This document shows positions 1 through 7,255 of a DNA stretch of 9,474 bases, piece after piece. Where the stretch lies: NCBI GenBank assembly GCA_028288315.1, contig JAQBNY010000009.1:1-9474 (forward strand), given 5' to 3'. Each line of letters opens with the position of its first letter. The stretch's first letter is position 1. The notes under the pieces were generated by a model that was given only the letters and a program-made list of their open reading frames with translations, was not told the DNA's origin and made no database searches. The stretch comes from Mucilaginibacter sp. (GTDB taxonomy: Bacteria; Bacteroidota; Bacteroidia; Sphingobacteriales; Sphingobacteriaceae). A program made the translations under genes and the position numbers.

Positions 1-28
1 CAAAAAAGCAATTTGCAATCCCTTTTAA

Positions 29-67
29 TTGGACTGCAAAGATATAATTCGTTTCTTTGCAGTCCAA
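29..67. repeat. 14-bp perfect inverted repeat upstream of era
   Basis: Arms TTGGACTGCAAAGA (29-42) and its exact reverse complement (54-67) flank an 11-base AT-rich loop (43-53). The right arm ends 22 bases before the era start codon and is followed by an AT-rich run ending in seven T residues. It could be the terminator of a gene to the left, an operator for era, or a dispersed intergenic repeat; the sequence does not decide. The symmetry is seen directly; any function is inference. Confidence 0.6.
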
Positions 68-89
68 ATAATATTTTAATTATTTTTTT

Positions 90-965
90 ATGGCACATAG
101 GGCAGGTTTTGTAAGTATAATTGGTAAGCCCAATGCGGGTAAATCAACCCTTATGAATGCATTGGTGGGCGAAAAAATGTCAATCATCACCCCGAAGGCG
201 CAAACCACCCGCCACAGAATTTTGGGTATTGTTAATGAAGATGATTACCAGATAGTATTTTCTGATACTCCAGGCATCATTAAACCACATTACGCATTGC
301 ATGAAAGTATGATGCACCAGGTTGATGGCTCTATAGTAGACGCCGACCTGATATTGCTGGTTACTGACATTAACGAAGAATATGACGAACAGGATGTGCT
401 GAAAAAACTGCAAAGTTCTACAGCACCGTTAGCGATACTGATTAATAAAATTGATCTATCTACAGAAGAAGAAGTAAAAGAAAAAGTAGAGTATTGGCAG
501 GAAAAATTGAAACCCAAAGTGGTTTTTGCAATATCAGCCCTGCATGATCATAATATAAAAGCAGTAATGGATTTTGTATTGGAGAGCCTGCCAGAGCATC
601 CGGCTTATTATGAAAAGGATGCACTTACAGACAGGAACGATCGCTTCTTTGCATCAGAAATGATCCGTGCTCAAATATTTAAGCAATACAAAAAGGAGAT
701 ACCTTATAGCACCGAAGTTATTGTTACTGCTTTTGTAGAGGGCGAAAAGCTGCACCGCATAAGCGCTGAAATTATTGTTGAGCGCGATTCACAAAAGAAT
801 ATTGTGATAGGCAATAAAGGCGAGATGCTTAAAATTGTGGGTACATACGCCAGAAGAGATATGGAAGAGTTTTTCCAGAAGAAAATTTTCCTGGAGATGT
901 TTGTAAAAGTTATCCCTGATTGGCGCAGCAAAAAAAATTACCTAAAAAAATTCGGGTACGAATAA
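90..965 (+). CDS. era: GTPase Era, 30S ribosome assembly factor
   Basis: Era is a cytoplasmic GTPase that binds the 3' end of 16S rRNA and acts in 30S subunit maturation. The 291-residue length is normal for the family. The N-terminal G domain carries G1 GKPNAGKS (residues 12-19), the switch I region with TT at 39-40, G3 DTPG (59-62), G4 NKID (119-122) and G5 SAL (149-151). The C-terminal third is a type II KH RNA-binding domain with its GxxG loop in VIGNKGEML (239-247). The ATG is chosen because MAHRAGFVSIIGKPN is the usual Era beginning; no Shine-Dalgarno sequence precedes it, only a T-rich stretch, as is common in Bacteroidota. der follows 128 bases downstream on the same strand, so two ribosome-assembly GTPases are neighbours. 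No motif residue is missing. Identity is near certain. Confidence 0.98.
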   Translation: MAHRAGFVSIIGKPNAGKSTLMNALVGEKMSIITPKAQTTRHRILGIVNEDDYQIVFSDTPGIIKPHYALHESMMHQVDGSIVDADLILLVTDINEEYDEQDVLKKLQSSTAPLAILINKIDLSTEEEVKEKVEYWQEKLKPKVVFAISALHDHNIKAVMDFVLESLPEHPAYYEKDALTDRNDRFFASEMIRAQIFKQYKKEIPYSTEVIVTAFVEGEKLHRISAEIIVERDSQKNIVIGNKGEMLKIVGTYARRDMEEFFQKKIFLEMFVKVIPDWRSKKNYLKKFGYE

Positions 966-971
966 TAAATC

Positions 972-1086
972 AGAATCAAGATGTAAGAATCAAGATTCAA
1001 GAAATAAATTTTATAATATATTTGAGTTAAGTAACGAAAGGCAGCTTAGAAGCCGTCTTGATTCTTGTATCTTGACTCTTGATTCT
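972..1086. repeat. Two opposed heptamer arrays forming a large imperfect inverted repeat
   Basis: The left arm holds four tandem 7-base units of consensus ANTCAAG (974-1001; the second unit reads ATGTAAG). The right arm holds four units of the complement, CTTGANT-like (1057-1084; the second reads CTTGTAT). Aligned as an inverted repeat, 972-1002 and 1056-1086 match at 25 of 31 positions, with the outer 10 bp perfect, around a 53-base centre (1003-1055). The element fills most of the era-der spacer: the left arm begins 7 bases after the era stop and the right arm ends 7 bases before the der ATG. The structure is seen directly. Whether it is a mobile or dispersed repeat, an RNA hairpin or a protein-binding array is unknown. 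Confidence 0.8.
1017..1024 (+). promoter_or_regulatory. Candidate -7 promoter box for der
   Basis: TATATTTG matches the Bacteroidetes primary sigma factor -7 consensus TAnnTTTG at every fixed position. It lies in the centre between the two heptamer arrays, 69 bases before the der ATG. No clear TTTG/TTG -33 box is found about 19-21 bases upstream, where the left array lies, so this rests on one box. Transcription from here would start near 1031 and put the right array in the der leader. Confidence 0.4.
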
Positions 1087-1093
1087 AAAAACC

Positions 1094-2395
1094 ATGAGCA
1101 ACATAGTAGCTATAGTAGGCAGGCCTAACGTAGGAAAATCAACTTTATATAACCGTTTAACCGAAAGCCGTAAAGCAATTGTTGACGATTTTAGCGGAGT
1201 AACCCGCGACAGACATTACGGTACATCTGAGTGGACCAACCAAAAATTTACGGTAATTGATACTGGCGGCTATGTAGCCAACTCTGAAGAACTTTTTGAA
1301 GTTGCCATTCGCGAGCAGGTGCTTATCGCTATTGAAGAAGCAAGCGTAATTTTGTTTATGGTTGATGTTACCACTGGTATTACCGATCTGGATGATGAGA
1401 TTGCAAACATTTTGCGTAAAGGAAATAAGCCGGTATTTGTTGTAGTTAATAAATTAGACAACAACTCGCAACTGGCCGATGCTACTGAATTTTATAGCTT
1501 AGGTTTAGGCGAAATTTATACCCTGTCATCTATGACAGGTTCTGGCACCGGCGAGTTATTAGATGAGGTGGTTAAGCATTTTGAGGATGTGCCATTTGAA
1601 GAGAACGAACGCCCTAAGTATGCCATTGTTGGCCGCCCCAACGTAGGTAAATCATCTATCATAAATGCTTTAATTGGTAAGGATCGTAATATAGTTACCC
1701 CGATAGCTGGTACCACGCGCGATTCCATTCACATACATTATAACCAGTACGGTCATGATTTTATGCTGATTGATACTGCCGGAATGCGTAAAAAAACCAA
1801 GGTTAAAGAGAATATTGAGTTCTATTCGGTGATGCGTACCATCAAGGCTTTAGAAGAAGCAGATGTAGTAATACTGATGATTGACGCGGTTGAAGGTCTG
1901 GAATCTCAGGATGTGAACCTTTTTCACCTGGCCGAAAAGAACAAGAAAGGCATTGTTATAGTGGTAAACAAATGGGATTTGATTGAGAAGAACAATAAAA
2001 CCATTAAGGCTTTTGAAGATCAGATCCATCAGAAAATTGCACCTTTTACTGATGTGCCTATTGTATTTACATCGGTTACCGAAAAACAACGTGTGCTAAA
2101 AGTAATTGAAGTTGCTAACCAGGTTTACGAGAACCGCGCCCGCAAAATACCTACCTCAAAACTAAATGATATTATGTTGCCGATAATTGAAAACTATCCG
2201 CCGCCATCATTAAAAGGTAAGTACGTTAAAATAAAATACATTACGCAAATTGCAGGTGCATCACCAATGTTCGCGTTTTTCTGTAATCTGCCGCAATATG
2301 TAAAAGAACCATACTACCGTTTTATTGAAAATCAGCTACGTGAGAACTTTGATTTTTCGGGTGCGCCAATACAGGTTTGGTTTAGGCAGAAATAA
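1094..2395 (+). CDS. der: GTPase Der (EngA), 50S ribosome assembly factor
   Basis: Der is a double GTPase needed for late 50S subunit assembly. Read from the ATG at 1094 the protein has 433 residues, a normal length. G domain 1 shows GRPNVGKS (9-16), DTGG (56-59) and NKLD (119-122). G domain 2 repeats the set with GRPNVGKS (180-187), DTAG (227-230) and NKWD (292-295). The C-terminal KH-like domain (about 350-433) ends in the characteristic stretch with SGAPIQVWFRQK. An in-frame TTG at 1079 would add five residues (MILKT), but it lies inside the right heptamer array, and MSNIVAIVGRPNVGKS is the normal Der beginning. A -7-like box at 1017-1024 may give der its own promoter, and a strong terminator follows at 2417-2448. 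No catalytic motif is altered; identity is near certain. Confidence 0.98.
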   Translation: MSNIVAIVGRPNVGKSTLYNRLTESRKAIVDDFSGVTRDRHYGTSEWTNQKFTVIDTGGYVANSEELFEVAIREQVLIAIEEASVILFMVDVTTGITDLDDEIANILRKGNKPVFVVVNKLDNNSQLADATEFYSLGLGEIYTLSSMTGSGTGELLDEVVKHFEDVPFEENERPKYAIVGRPNVGKSSIINALIGKDRNIVTPIAGTTRDSIHIHYNQYGHDFMLIDTAGMRKKTKVKENIEFYSVMRTIKALEEADVVILMIDAVEGLESQDVNLFHLAEKNKKGIVIVVNKWDLIEKNNKTIKAFEDQIHQKIAPFTDVPIVFTSVTEKQRVLKVIEVANQVYENRARKIPTSKLNDIMLPIIENYPPPSLKGKYVKIKYITQIAGASPMFAFFCNLPQYVKEPYYRFIENQLRENFDFSGAPIQVWFRQK

Positions 2396-2416
2396 TTTAA
2401 TTATATAAAATTTTTG

Positions 2417-2448
2417 AAAGCATTCGCCTACGGGCGAATGCTTTTTTT
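2417..2448 (+). terminator. Intrinsic terminator of der
   Basis: A 9-bp perfect stem, GCATTCGCC (2420-2428) with GGCGAATGC (2433-2441), closes a TACG loop (2429-2432). Three A-T pairs extend it to 2417-2444, and seven T residues follow (2442-2448). In RNA the loop is a UACG tetraloop on a C-G pair, a member of the very stable UNCG class. It begins 22 bases after the der stop codon and should separate the era-der unit from the helicase gene. Confidence 0.93.
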
Positions 2449-2457
2449 GTTAGGTAC

Positions 2458-2479
2458 GTTTCGGTGAGAACACCGAAAC
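2458..2479. repeat. Intergenic hairpin 1, CGGTG-N4-CACCG core
   Basis: GTTTCGGTG (2458-2466) and CACCGAAAC (2471-2479) form a perfect 9-bp stem around the loop AGAA. Its right side can pair instead with downstream bases, because GAAACC (2475-2480) is complementary to GGTTTC (2483-2488), although the 2-base gap prevents the full second helix. No T run follows, so it does not look like a terminator. It shares its core with the hairpin at 2526-2547. Confidence 0.6.
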
Positions 2480-2525
2480 CGGGGTTTCTATTGTTAGTGG
2501 CTCGAGTGGAGTAAACTATATTATT

Positions 2526-2547
2526 TTGGCGGTGTCGTCACCGCCAA
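2526..2547. repeat. Intergenic hairpin 2, CGGTG-N4-CACCG core
   Basis: TTGGCGGTG (2526-2534) and CACCGCCAA (2539-2547) form a perfect 9-bp stem around the loop TCGT. The centre is 68 bases from that of hairpin 1, and the CGGTG-N4-CACCG core, stem length and loop length are the same while the flanks differ. It lies 63 bases before the helicase ATG. On the - strand an AT-rich run follows the stem, but there is no gene on that strand to terminate. The rest of the 2396-2610 spacer shows only a weak -7-like TATATTTA at 2593-2600 with no -33 partner. Confidence 0.6.
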
Positions 2548-2610
2548 CTTGTCAACTTTTGCACAACAATTCCAGCCCTCGCCAACAATTCTTATATTTA
2601 CTTTACAATT

Positions 2611-5600
2611 ATGCAATCTCCACTCAATAAATATAATATCAAATTCCAGGAAGCACTTGGGGGGTTAAACCCCGAACAATTGGCTGCCGTAAATAAAATG
2701 GATGGTCCGGTGCTGGTAGTTGCCGGTCCGGGTACTGGAAAAACGCAGATCCTGGCCGCCCGTATTGGTAAAATACTGACCGATACGGATGCTTTGCCAA
2801 ACGAAATACTTTGCCTTACCTACACTGATGCAGGCGCTGTTGCCATGCGCAAGCGTTTGTTTGAATTTATCGGGCCGGATGCTTACCGGATCAACATATA
2901 CACCTTTCACGCTTTTTGTAACGAGATAATTCAGGAGAACCTCGAATATTTTGGCAAGCTGAACCTGGAGGCATTGTCTGACCTGGAGTCGGCTATGTTG
3001 TTTAGGGAACTAGTTGATGATTTTGATAACGAACATTTATTAAAGCGCTTCACCGGCGATATTTATTATGATGCACCGCGACTGAAAAGCCTGTTCTCTA
3101 CCATGAAGCGCGAGAACTGGAATGAAGAGTTGATACAGTTGGCTGTTAAAGAGTATTTGGATGATCTGCCAAACCGCGATGAATTTATTTATAAAAGAGC
3201 AAACCCAAAGGCAGGTATAAAAATAGGCGACCCAAAACAAAAAGATATAGACAAGGCTCATGAAACTATGAGTAAAATGCTGGCAGCCGTTGGCGAATAC
3301 AAACGCTATGATGCCAAAATGAAACAGCTTGGCCGTTATGATTATGACGACATGATAATTTGGGTGCTTAAAGCTTTCCGCGAGAATGATGAGATATTAC
3401 GTAAATATCAGGAGCGCTATCAATATATTCTGGTGGATGAGTTTCAGGATACGAGTGGCTCACAAAACGAATTGCTGAAGTTTTTACTGAATTATTGGGA
3501 AACACCAAACGTATTTGTGGTTGGCGATGATGACCAGTCGATATTCAAATTCCAGGGGGCAAACATGAAAAACATTCTTGATTTTGCCGGCGATTATGTG
3601 GATACGCTGCACACCGTTGTGTTAAAACATAATTACCGTTCCAACCAGCATATACTTGATATTTCGCGTGCGCTTATTAGTAATAACCAGGAGCGTTTAA
3701 CTGCACAGCTTAGGCTGGATAAGAACCTGAAATCGTCCCATCCGCGCTTTACTGATTTAGTTGTTGAGCCAATAATTAAAGAGTACGAAAACCCCGATCA
3801 GGAATTGGTTGATGTTGCCCTGCAAATAAAAGAGCTGGTAGCAAAAGGTACCGAGCCTGGGGAAATAGCCGTTATTTACCGTAACCACAGCCAGGTAGAG
3901 GAATTGCTGCATTATTTAGATGCCCAGCAAATTGCCGTAAATACCAAACGTAAAATTGATATTCTGACCTTGCCTTTTGGCGAAAAAATAGTGAACATAT
4001 TACGCTACCTTGCAATGGAGCTTGATTCGCCTTATAGTGGTGATGAGTTGCTATTCGAGATCTTACATTATGATCTGTTCAACATTCAGCCTATTGAAAT
4101 TGCTAAGGCCAGTATAGCGGTATCAAAAGAAAATTTTGCCACAGCAAGCAATAATCTGCCTAAAACATCATTGCGGCGCTATATCAGCGAAATGCGGATA
4201 TCGGCACAGCCCGATTTGTTTGAAGGGCAGAAGAACGTGGAGATGAAATACCTCATTAACGATATTGATGAGTTGTTAAAATCGGCGGTGAGCGTAACGT
4301 TGCAGCAATTTTTTCAGGATGTTATATCCAAAATGGGTATTCTTAAATACATTATGCAGCAGCATGATAAGGGGATGTACATGCAGGCGCTTACCAGTTT
4401 CTTTGATTTTCTGAAAGACGAGAGTCGTAAGAACCCCGAAATTAAACTGGCCGACCTGATAGCCACCATTGACCTGATGAAGAAAAACAATATCAGGTTG
4501 GATTTGAACAAGGTGATCTTTTCTGATAACGGCATTAACTTTTTAACAGCGCATGGTTCTAAAGGGTTGGAGTTTGAGCACGTATTTTTTATTGGTTGCG
4601 ATAAAAAAACATGGGATAGTAAAGGCCGAAATCACGGCTTTAGCTATCCGGATACGCTTACAAGGGCAGCATCTGATGATATTGCTCAAAAGGAAGAAGC
4701 TCGTCGTTTGTTTTATGTAGCCATTACCCGTGCTAAGCAATGCCTTAATATTTCGTACGCGGGTAAGGATAAAAAAGGTAAAGATCAGGAGCCTTCGCAA
4801 TTCATTGGGGAGATACTGGCCGATACCCATCTACAATTAAAATTTCCGAAAGTGAGCAGTGATGACATGCTGGGCTTTTTTGTTACACAGTTTAGCGAAG
4901 CCGACAAGCCTGTTGTTGAATTGTTGGATAGGAACTACATTAGTCAGTTGTTGCAAAACTATACTCTTTCAGTAACTCATCTGAGTAATTATCTGGATTG
5001 CCCGCTGCGGTTCTATTTCCAATGCTTAATAAGGGTGCCGTCGGGTAAAAGTCCGTCAGCTACGTTTGGACAAGCAGTGCACTGGGCGCTAAATAAAGCT
5101 TTTAGAAAATTGCCGTTATACGATAATGATTTTATGCCGACTGAGGAATTTATTAAAGAATTCCGCTGGTATATGTACCGTAACCGCGATTCGTTCACCA
5201 AAGATGAGTTTAAGTTACGAGTAGATTATGGCGATAAAATACTACCGCCTTACTATGAGCAAAATATTAAAACATGGAACAAGGTAGCCCAAACAGAGCG
5301 GAGCATTAAGAATATTGAAGTAAGGGGTGTACCAATTAAAGGTAACCTCGATAAAATTGAATTTAATGGTAAGCAGGTTACTGTGGTTGATTACAAAACC
5401 GGTCGTGTGCGTAATGCCAAAGACAAGCTAGCGCGCCCAACCAACGAGCAGATTAATGGTGGTGATTACTGGCGCCAGGCGGTTTTTTATAAAATACTAA
5501 TAGATAACGACCACACCAACGATTGGGAAGTTATAAATACAGTATTTGATTTTGTTGAACCGGTTAAAGACGATGAGTACTTTAAAGAAAAGATAGTAAT

Positions 5601-5781
5601 AACGCCAGATGATATTGAAACGGTAACAGAGCAGATAACAACCGTATACCAAAAGATCATGAACCATGAGTTTAGTACTGGATGCGGCAAAAAAGAATGT
5701 GACTGGTGCCATTTTGTAAAAAGTAACTTTAAACAAGCGGGTAGCATGTTAGAGTTTGCCGAGGGAGAGGAAGACGAATAA
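2611..5781 (+). CDS. UvrD/PcrA-like helicase fused to a PD-(D/E)XK, probably iron-sulfur, nuclease
   Basis: This 1056-residue protein joins an SF1A DNA helicase to a C-terminal nuclease. Helicase motifs in order: Q motif LNPEQLAAV (19-27), Walker A GPGTGKT (39-45), Ib YTFHAF (97-102), II VDEFQD (275-280), III GDDDQSIFKFQGA (305-317), IV HNYRSN (340-345), V TAHGSKGLEFEHVFF (646-660) and VI RRLFYVAITRAK (698-709). The nuclease has H824 in GQAVHW, D914 in GNLDKIE, D927-K929 in VVDYKTG and the QxxxY motif Q956-Y960. Cysteines C797 (in LDCPLRFYF), C1025, C1030 and C1033 bracket it, as in AddB and Cas4 nucleases where four cysteines hold a 4Fe-4S cluster. By analogy it should unwind and degrade DNA ends in repair or recombination, but it is not a clear AddA, AddB or RecB, so no symbol is given. 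The gene stands alone between a terminator and a weak hairpin. Domain calls are firm; the biological role is not known to me. Confidence 0.93.
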   Translation: MQSPLNKYNIKFQEALGGLNPEQLAAVNKMDGPVLVVAGPGTGKTQILAARIGKILTDTDALPNEILCLTYTDAGAVAMRKRLFEFIGPDAYRINIYTFHAFCNEIIQENLEYFGKLNLEALSDLESAMLFRELVDDFDNEHLLKRFTGDIYYDAPRLKSLFSTMKRENWNEELIQLAVKEYLDDLPNRDEFIYKRANPKAGIKIGDPKQKDIDKAHETMSKMLAAVGEYKRYDAKMKQLGRYDYDDMIIWVLKAFRENDEILRKYQERYQYILVDEFQDTSGSQNELLKFLLNYWETPNVFVVGDDDQSIFKFQGANMKNILDFAGDYVDTLHTVVLKHNYRSNQHILDISRALISNNQERLTAQLRLDKNLKSSHPRFTDLVVEPIIKEYENPDQELVDVALQIKELVAKGTEPGEIAVIYRNHSQVEELLHYLDAQQIAVNTKRKIDILTLPFGEKIVNILRYLAMELDSPYSGDELLFEILHYDLFNIQPIEIAKASIAVSKENFATASNNLPKTSLRRYISEMRISAQPDLFEGQKNVEMKYLINDIDELLKSAVSVTLQQFFQDVISKMGILKYIMQQHDKGMYMQALTSFFDFLKDESRKNPEIKLADLIATIDLMKKNNIRLDLNKVIFSDNGINFLTAHGSKGLEFEHVFFIGCDKKTWDSKGRNHGFSYPDTLTRAASDDIAQKEEARRLFYVAITRAKQCLNISYAGKDKKGKDQEPSQFIGEILADTHLQLKFPKVSSDDMLGFFVTQFSEADKPVVELLDRNYISQLLQNYTLSVTHLSNYLDCPLRFYFQCLIRVPSGKSPSATFGQAVHWALNKAFRKLPLYDNDFMPTEEFIKEFRWYMYRNRDSFTKDEFKLRVDYGDKILPPYYEQNIKTWNKVAQTERSIKNIEVRGVPIKGNLDKIEFNGKQVTVVDYKTGRVRNAKDKLARPTNEQINGGDYWRQAVFYKILIDNDHTNDWEVINTVFDFVEPVKDDEYFKEKIVITPDDIETVTEQITTVYQKIMNHEFSTGCGKKECDWCHFVKSNFKQAGSMLEFAEGEEDE

Positions 5782-5786
5782 GCTTA

Positions 5787-5810
5787 TAGGATGCGATACA
5801 TTGCATCTTA
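5787..5810 (+). terminator. Possible weak terminator hairpin after the helicase-nuclease gene
   Basis: TAGGATGCGA (5787-5796) can pair with TTGCATCTTA (5801-5810) in a 10-bp stem with two G-U pairs around the loop TACA. It begins 6 bases after the stop codon. The following TTTAGG is a poor T tract, so termination would be inefficient. It could equally be a 3'-end processing or stability structure. Confidence 0.35.
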
Positions 5811-5901
5811 TTTAGGTAAGTACTGGGGTTTTCTTATGTAAAATGTTTGTTAAGGCTAAATATCACGCTTTACACATTGAAATTTATTTTTACATTGCTT
5901 T

Positions 5902-7245
5902 ATGAAATATCCTAAACTCTTCATCCTCTTATTTATAACCGTTTCAGCATCGGCGCAAACCACCATTAAACAAGATGCTTCCATTAAGCAAATGCTTGAT
6001 GAGGTATCCTCAAAAAACATTGAGGCCATTGTACGCAAGCTGGTTTCCTTTAAAACAAGGCATACGTTAAGTGATACCGTAAGCAAAACCGAAGGTATTG
6101 GTGCTGCCCGTAACTGGATAAAAGCAGAATATGAAAGATACGCCGCCGCATCAAACGGACGGATGAAGGTAGAGTTTGACGAATTTGTGCAGCCAAAGGG
6201 CAACCGCATTGATAAGCCAACACCAATGAAAAATGTGCTTGCCATATTAAAAGGAACAGATACTGCCGATAAGCGCATTTACATTGTATCTGGCCATTAC
6301 GATTCGCGGGTTACAGATGTGATGAATGCCAAATCTTTTGCCCCCGGCGCGGTAGATGATGCGTCAGGTACGGCAGTTTCAATGGAGTTGGCAAGAGTAA
6401 TGGCAAAACGTTCATTCCCGGCTACCATTATATTTATGGCTGTTGTGGCCGAAGAGCAGGGATTGTACGGGTCGGGCAATGTGGCTAAACGTGCCAAAGC
6501 CGAAAACTGGCAAATTGATGCCATGCTAAATAATGACATTGTAGGTAATACTTACGGTATGGAAACCGGCCTGAAGGATAACCGCAGCGTGCGTGTTTTT
6601 AGCGAAGGTGTGCCTGCTGTTGAAACAGAAAAACAAGCGGGAACCCGTAATTCTGTTGGTGGTGAAAATGATAGTCCGGCACGTGAACTGGCCCGTTATA
6701 CTAAAGAAATTGCCGAGCGTTATGTTGATCAACTGGATGTAAAGCTAATTTATCGCCGTGACCGTTACTTGCGTGGAGGCGATCATACTCCATTCTCTCA
6801 GCAGGGTTTTACGGCAGTACGCATAACAGAGATGAATGAAGATTTTAATCGTCAGCACCAGGATATCCGTAAAGAGAATGGTGTGGACTACGGCGACTTG
6901 CCGGATTTTGCCGATTATGACTATATTCAAAAAGTAGGGCGCATGAACCTATCTGTATTGGCTAACCTGGCTACTGCACCCGCTGAGCCGCTGGCAGTAA
7001 GCATTGTTACCAGTGGCCTTACTAATAAAACGCAATTAAAATGGGAGGCCCCAAAAGGTAAAGCACCCGCCGGTTACTATATACTAATGCGCGAAACTAT
7101 TAATCCGTTTTGGGAAAAGAAATTTTATGTGACCGATACAACAGCTACAATAGGGTACTCTAAAGATAATTACCTGTTTGCTGTACAATCAGTAGATGCG
7201 GACGGACACGAAAGTTTACCGGTATTCCCTAAGCCTGCAAGATAA
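5902..7245 (+). CDS. Exported zinc aminopeptidase, family M28, with C-terminal FN3-like domain
   Basis: The 447-residue precursor begins with a signal peptide: KYPK, a hydrophobic core LFILLFITV, then SASA before a likely cut near residue 18 or 19. It should therefore act in the periplasm or outside. Family M28 enzymes are co-catalytic di-zinc exopeptidases that release N-terminal residues from peptides. The expected residues are all present in order: H132 in SGHYDSR, bridging D152 in VDDASGTA, catalytic E184 and ligand E185 in AEEQGLYGS, D212 in LNNDIVGN, and H295 in GGDHTPF. Residues about 362-447 look like a fibronectin type III-type beta domain (QLKWEAP, GYYILMR, YLFAVQSVDADGHES), often a terminal accessory domain in such enzymes. 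A weak promoter match upstream (TTTG 5846-5849, 21 bases, TACACATTG) is not convincing. Its stop codon abuts that of the opposing gene. Family is firm; the substrate cannot be read from sequence. Confidence 0.94.
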   Translation: MKYPKLFILLFITVSASAQTTIKQDASIKQMLDEVSSKNIEAIVRKLVSFKTRHTLSDTVSKTEGIGAARNWIKAEYERYAAASNGRMKVEFDEFVQPKGNRIDKPTPMKNVLAILKGTDTADKRIYIVSGHYDSRVTDVMNAKSFAPGAVDDASGTAVSMELARVMAKRSFPATIIFMAVVAEEQGLYGSGNVAKRAKAENWQIDAMLNNDIVGNTYGMETGLKDNRSVRVFSEGVPAVETEKQAGTRNSVGGENDSPARELARYTKEIAERYVDQLDVKLIYRRDRYLRGGDHTPFSQQGFTAVRITEMNEDFNRQHQDIRKENGVDYGDLPDFADYDYIQKVGRMNLSVLANLATAPAEPLAVSIVTSGLTNKTQLKWEAPKGKAPAGYYILMRETINPFWEKKFYVTDTTATIGYSKDNYLFAVQSVDADGHESLPVFPKPAR

Positions 7246-7255
7246 TTAGGCTTTT
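7231..7255 (+). terminator. Weak hairpin across the convergent stop codons
   Basis: AAGCCT (7231-7236) and AGGCTT (7248-7253) pair around an 11-base loop that contains both stop codons (TAATTA, 7243-7248). A run of four T residues (7252-7255) ends on the + strand. The left arm is inside the end of the peptidase gene and the right arm inside the end of the opposing gene. It is the only candidate terminator for the peptidase before it runs into the opposite gene, but a 6-bp stem with a short T run is weak evidence. Confidence 0.35.

Noticed and set aside
56..88. Promoter for era: TTTG (56-59), 21 bases, TATTTTTT (81-88)
   Set aside because: Transcription would start inside or after the era start codon, and the -7 match is only a T run.
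972..1086. CRISPR-like array from the short repeats between era and der
   Set aside because: The units are 7 bases, directly tandem without spacers, and inverted between the two arms; no cas gene is present.
1079..1093. Upstream TTG start for der, adding MILKT
   Set aside because: The TTG lies inside the right heptamer array, and the ATG at 1094 gives the normal Der N-terminus and length.
2593..2600. -7 box TATATTTA for the helicase gene
   Set aside because: It has one mismatch, no TTG-like -33 element at 19-21 bases, and lies only 10 bases before the ATG in AT-rich DNA, so it is mentioned only in the spacer description.
5856..6278. 140-residue open frame on the - strand opposite the start of the peptidase gene
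   Set aside because: It is the shadow of a well-supported M28 gene with signal peptide and all metal ligands; its translation has no recognisable domain.
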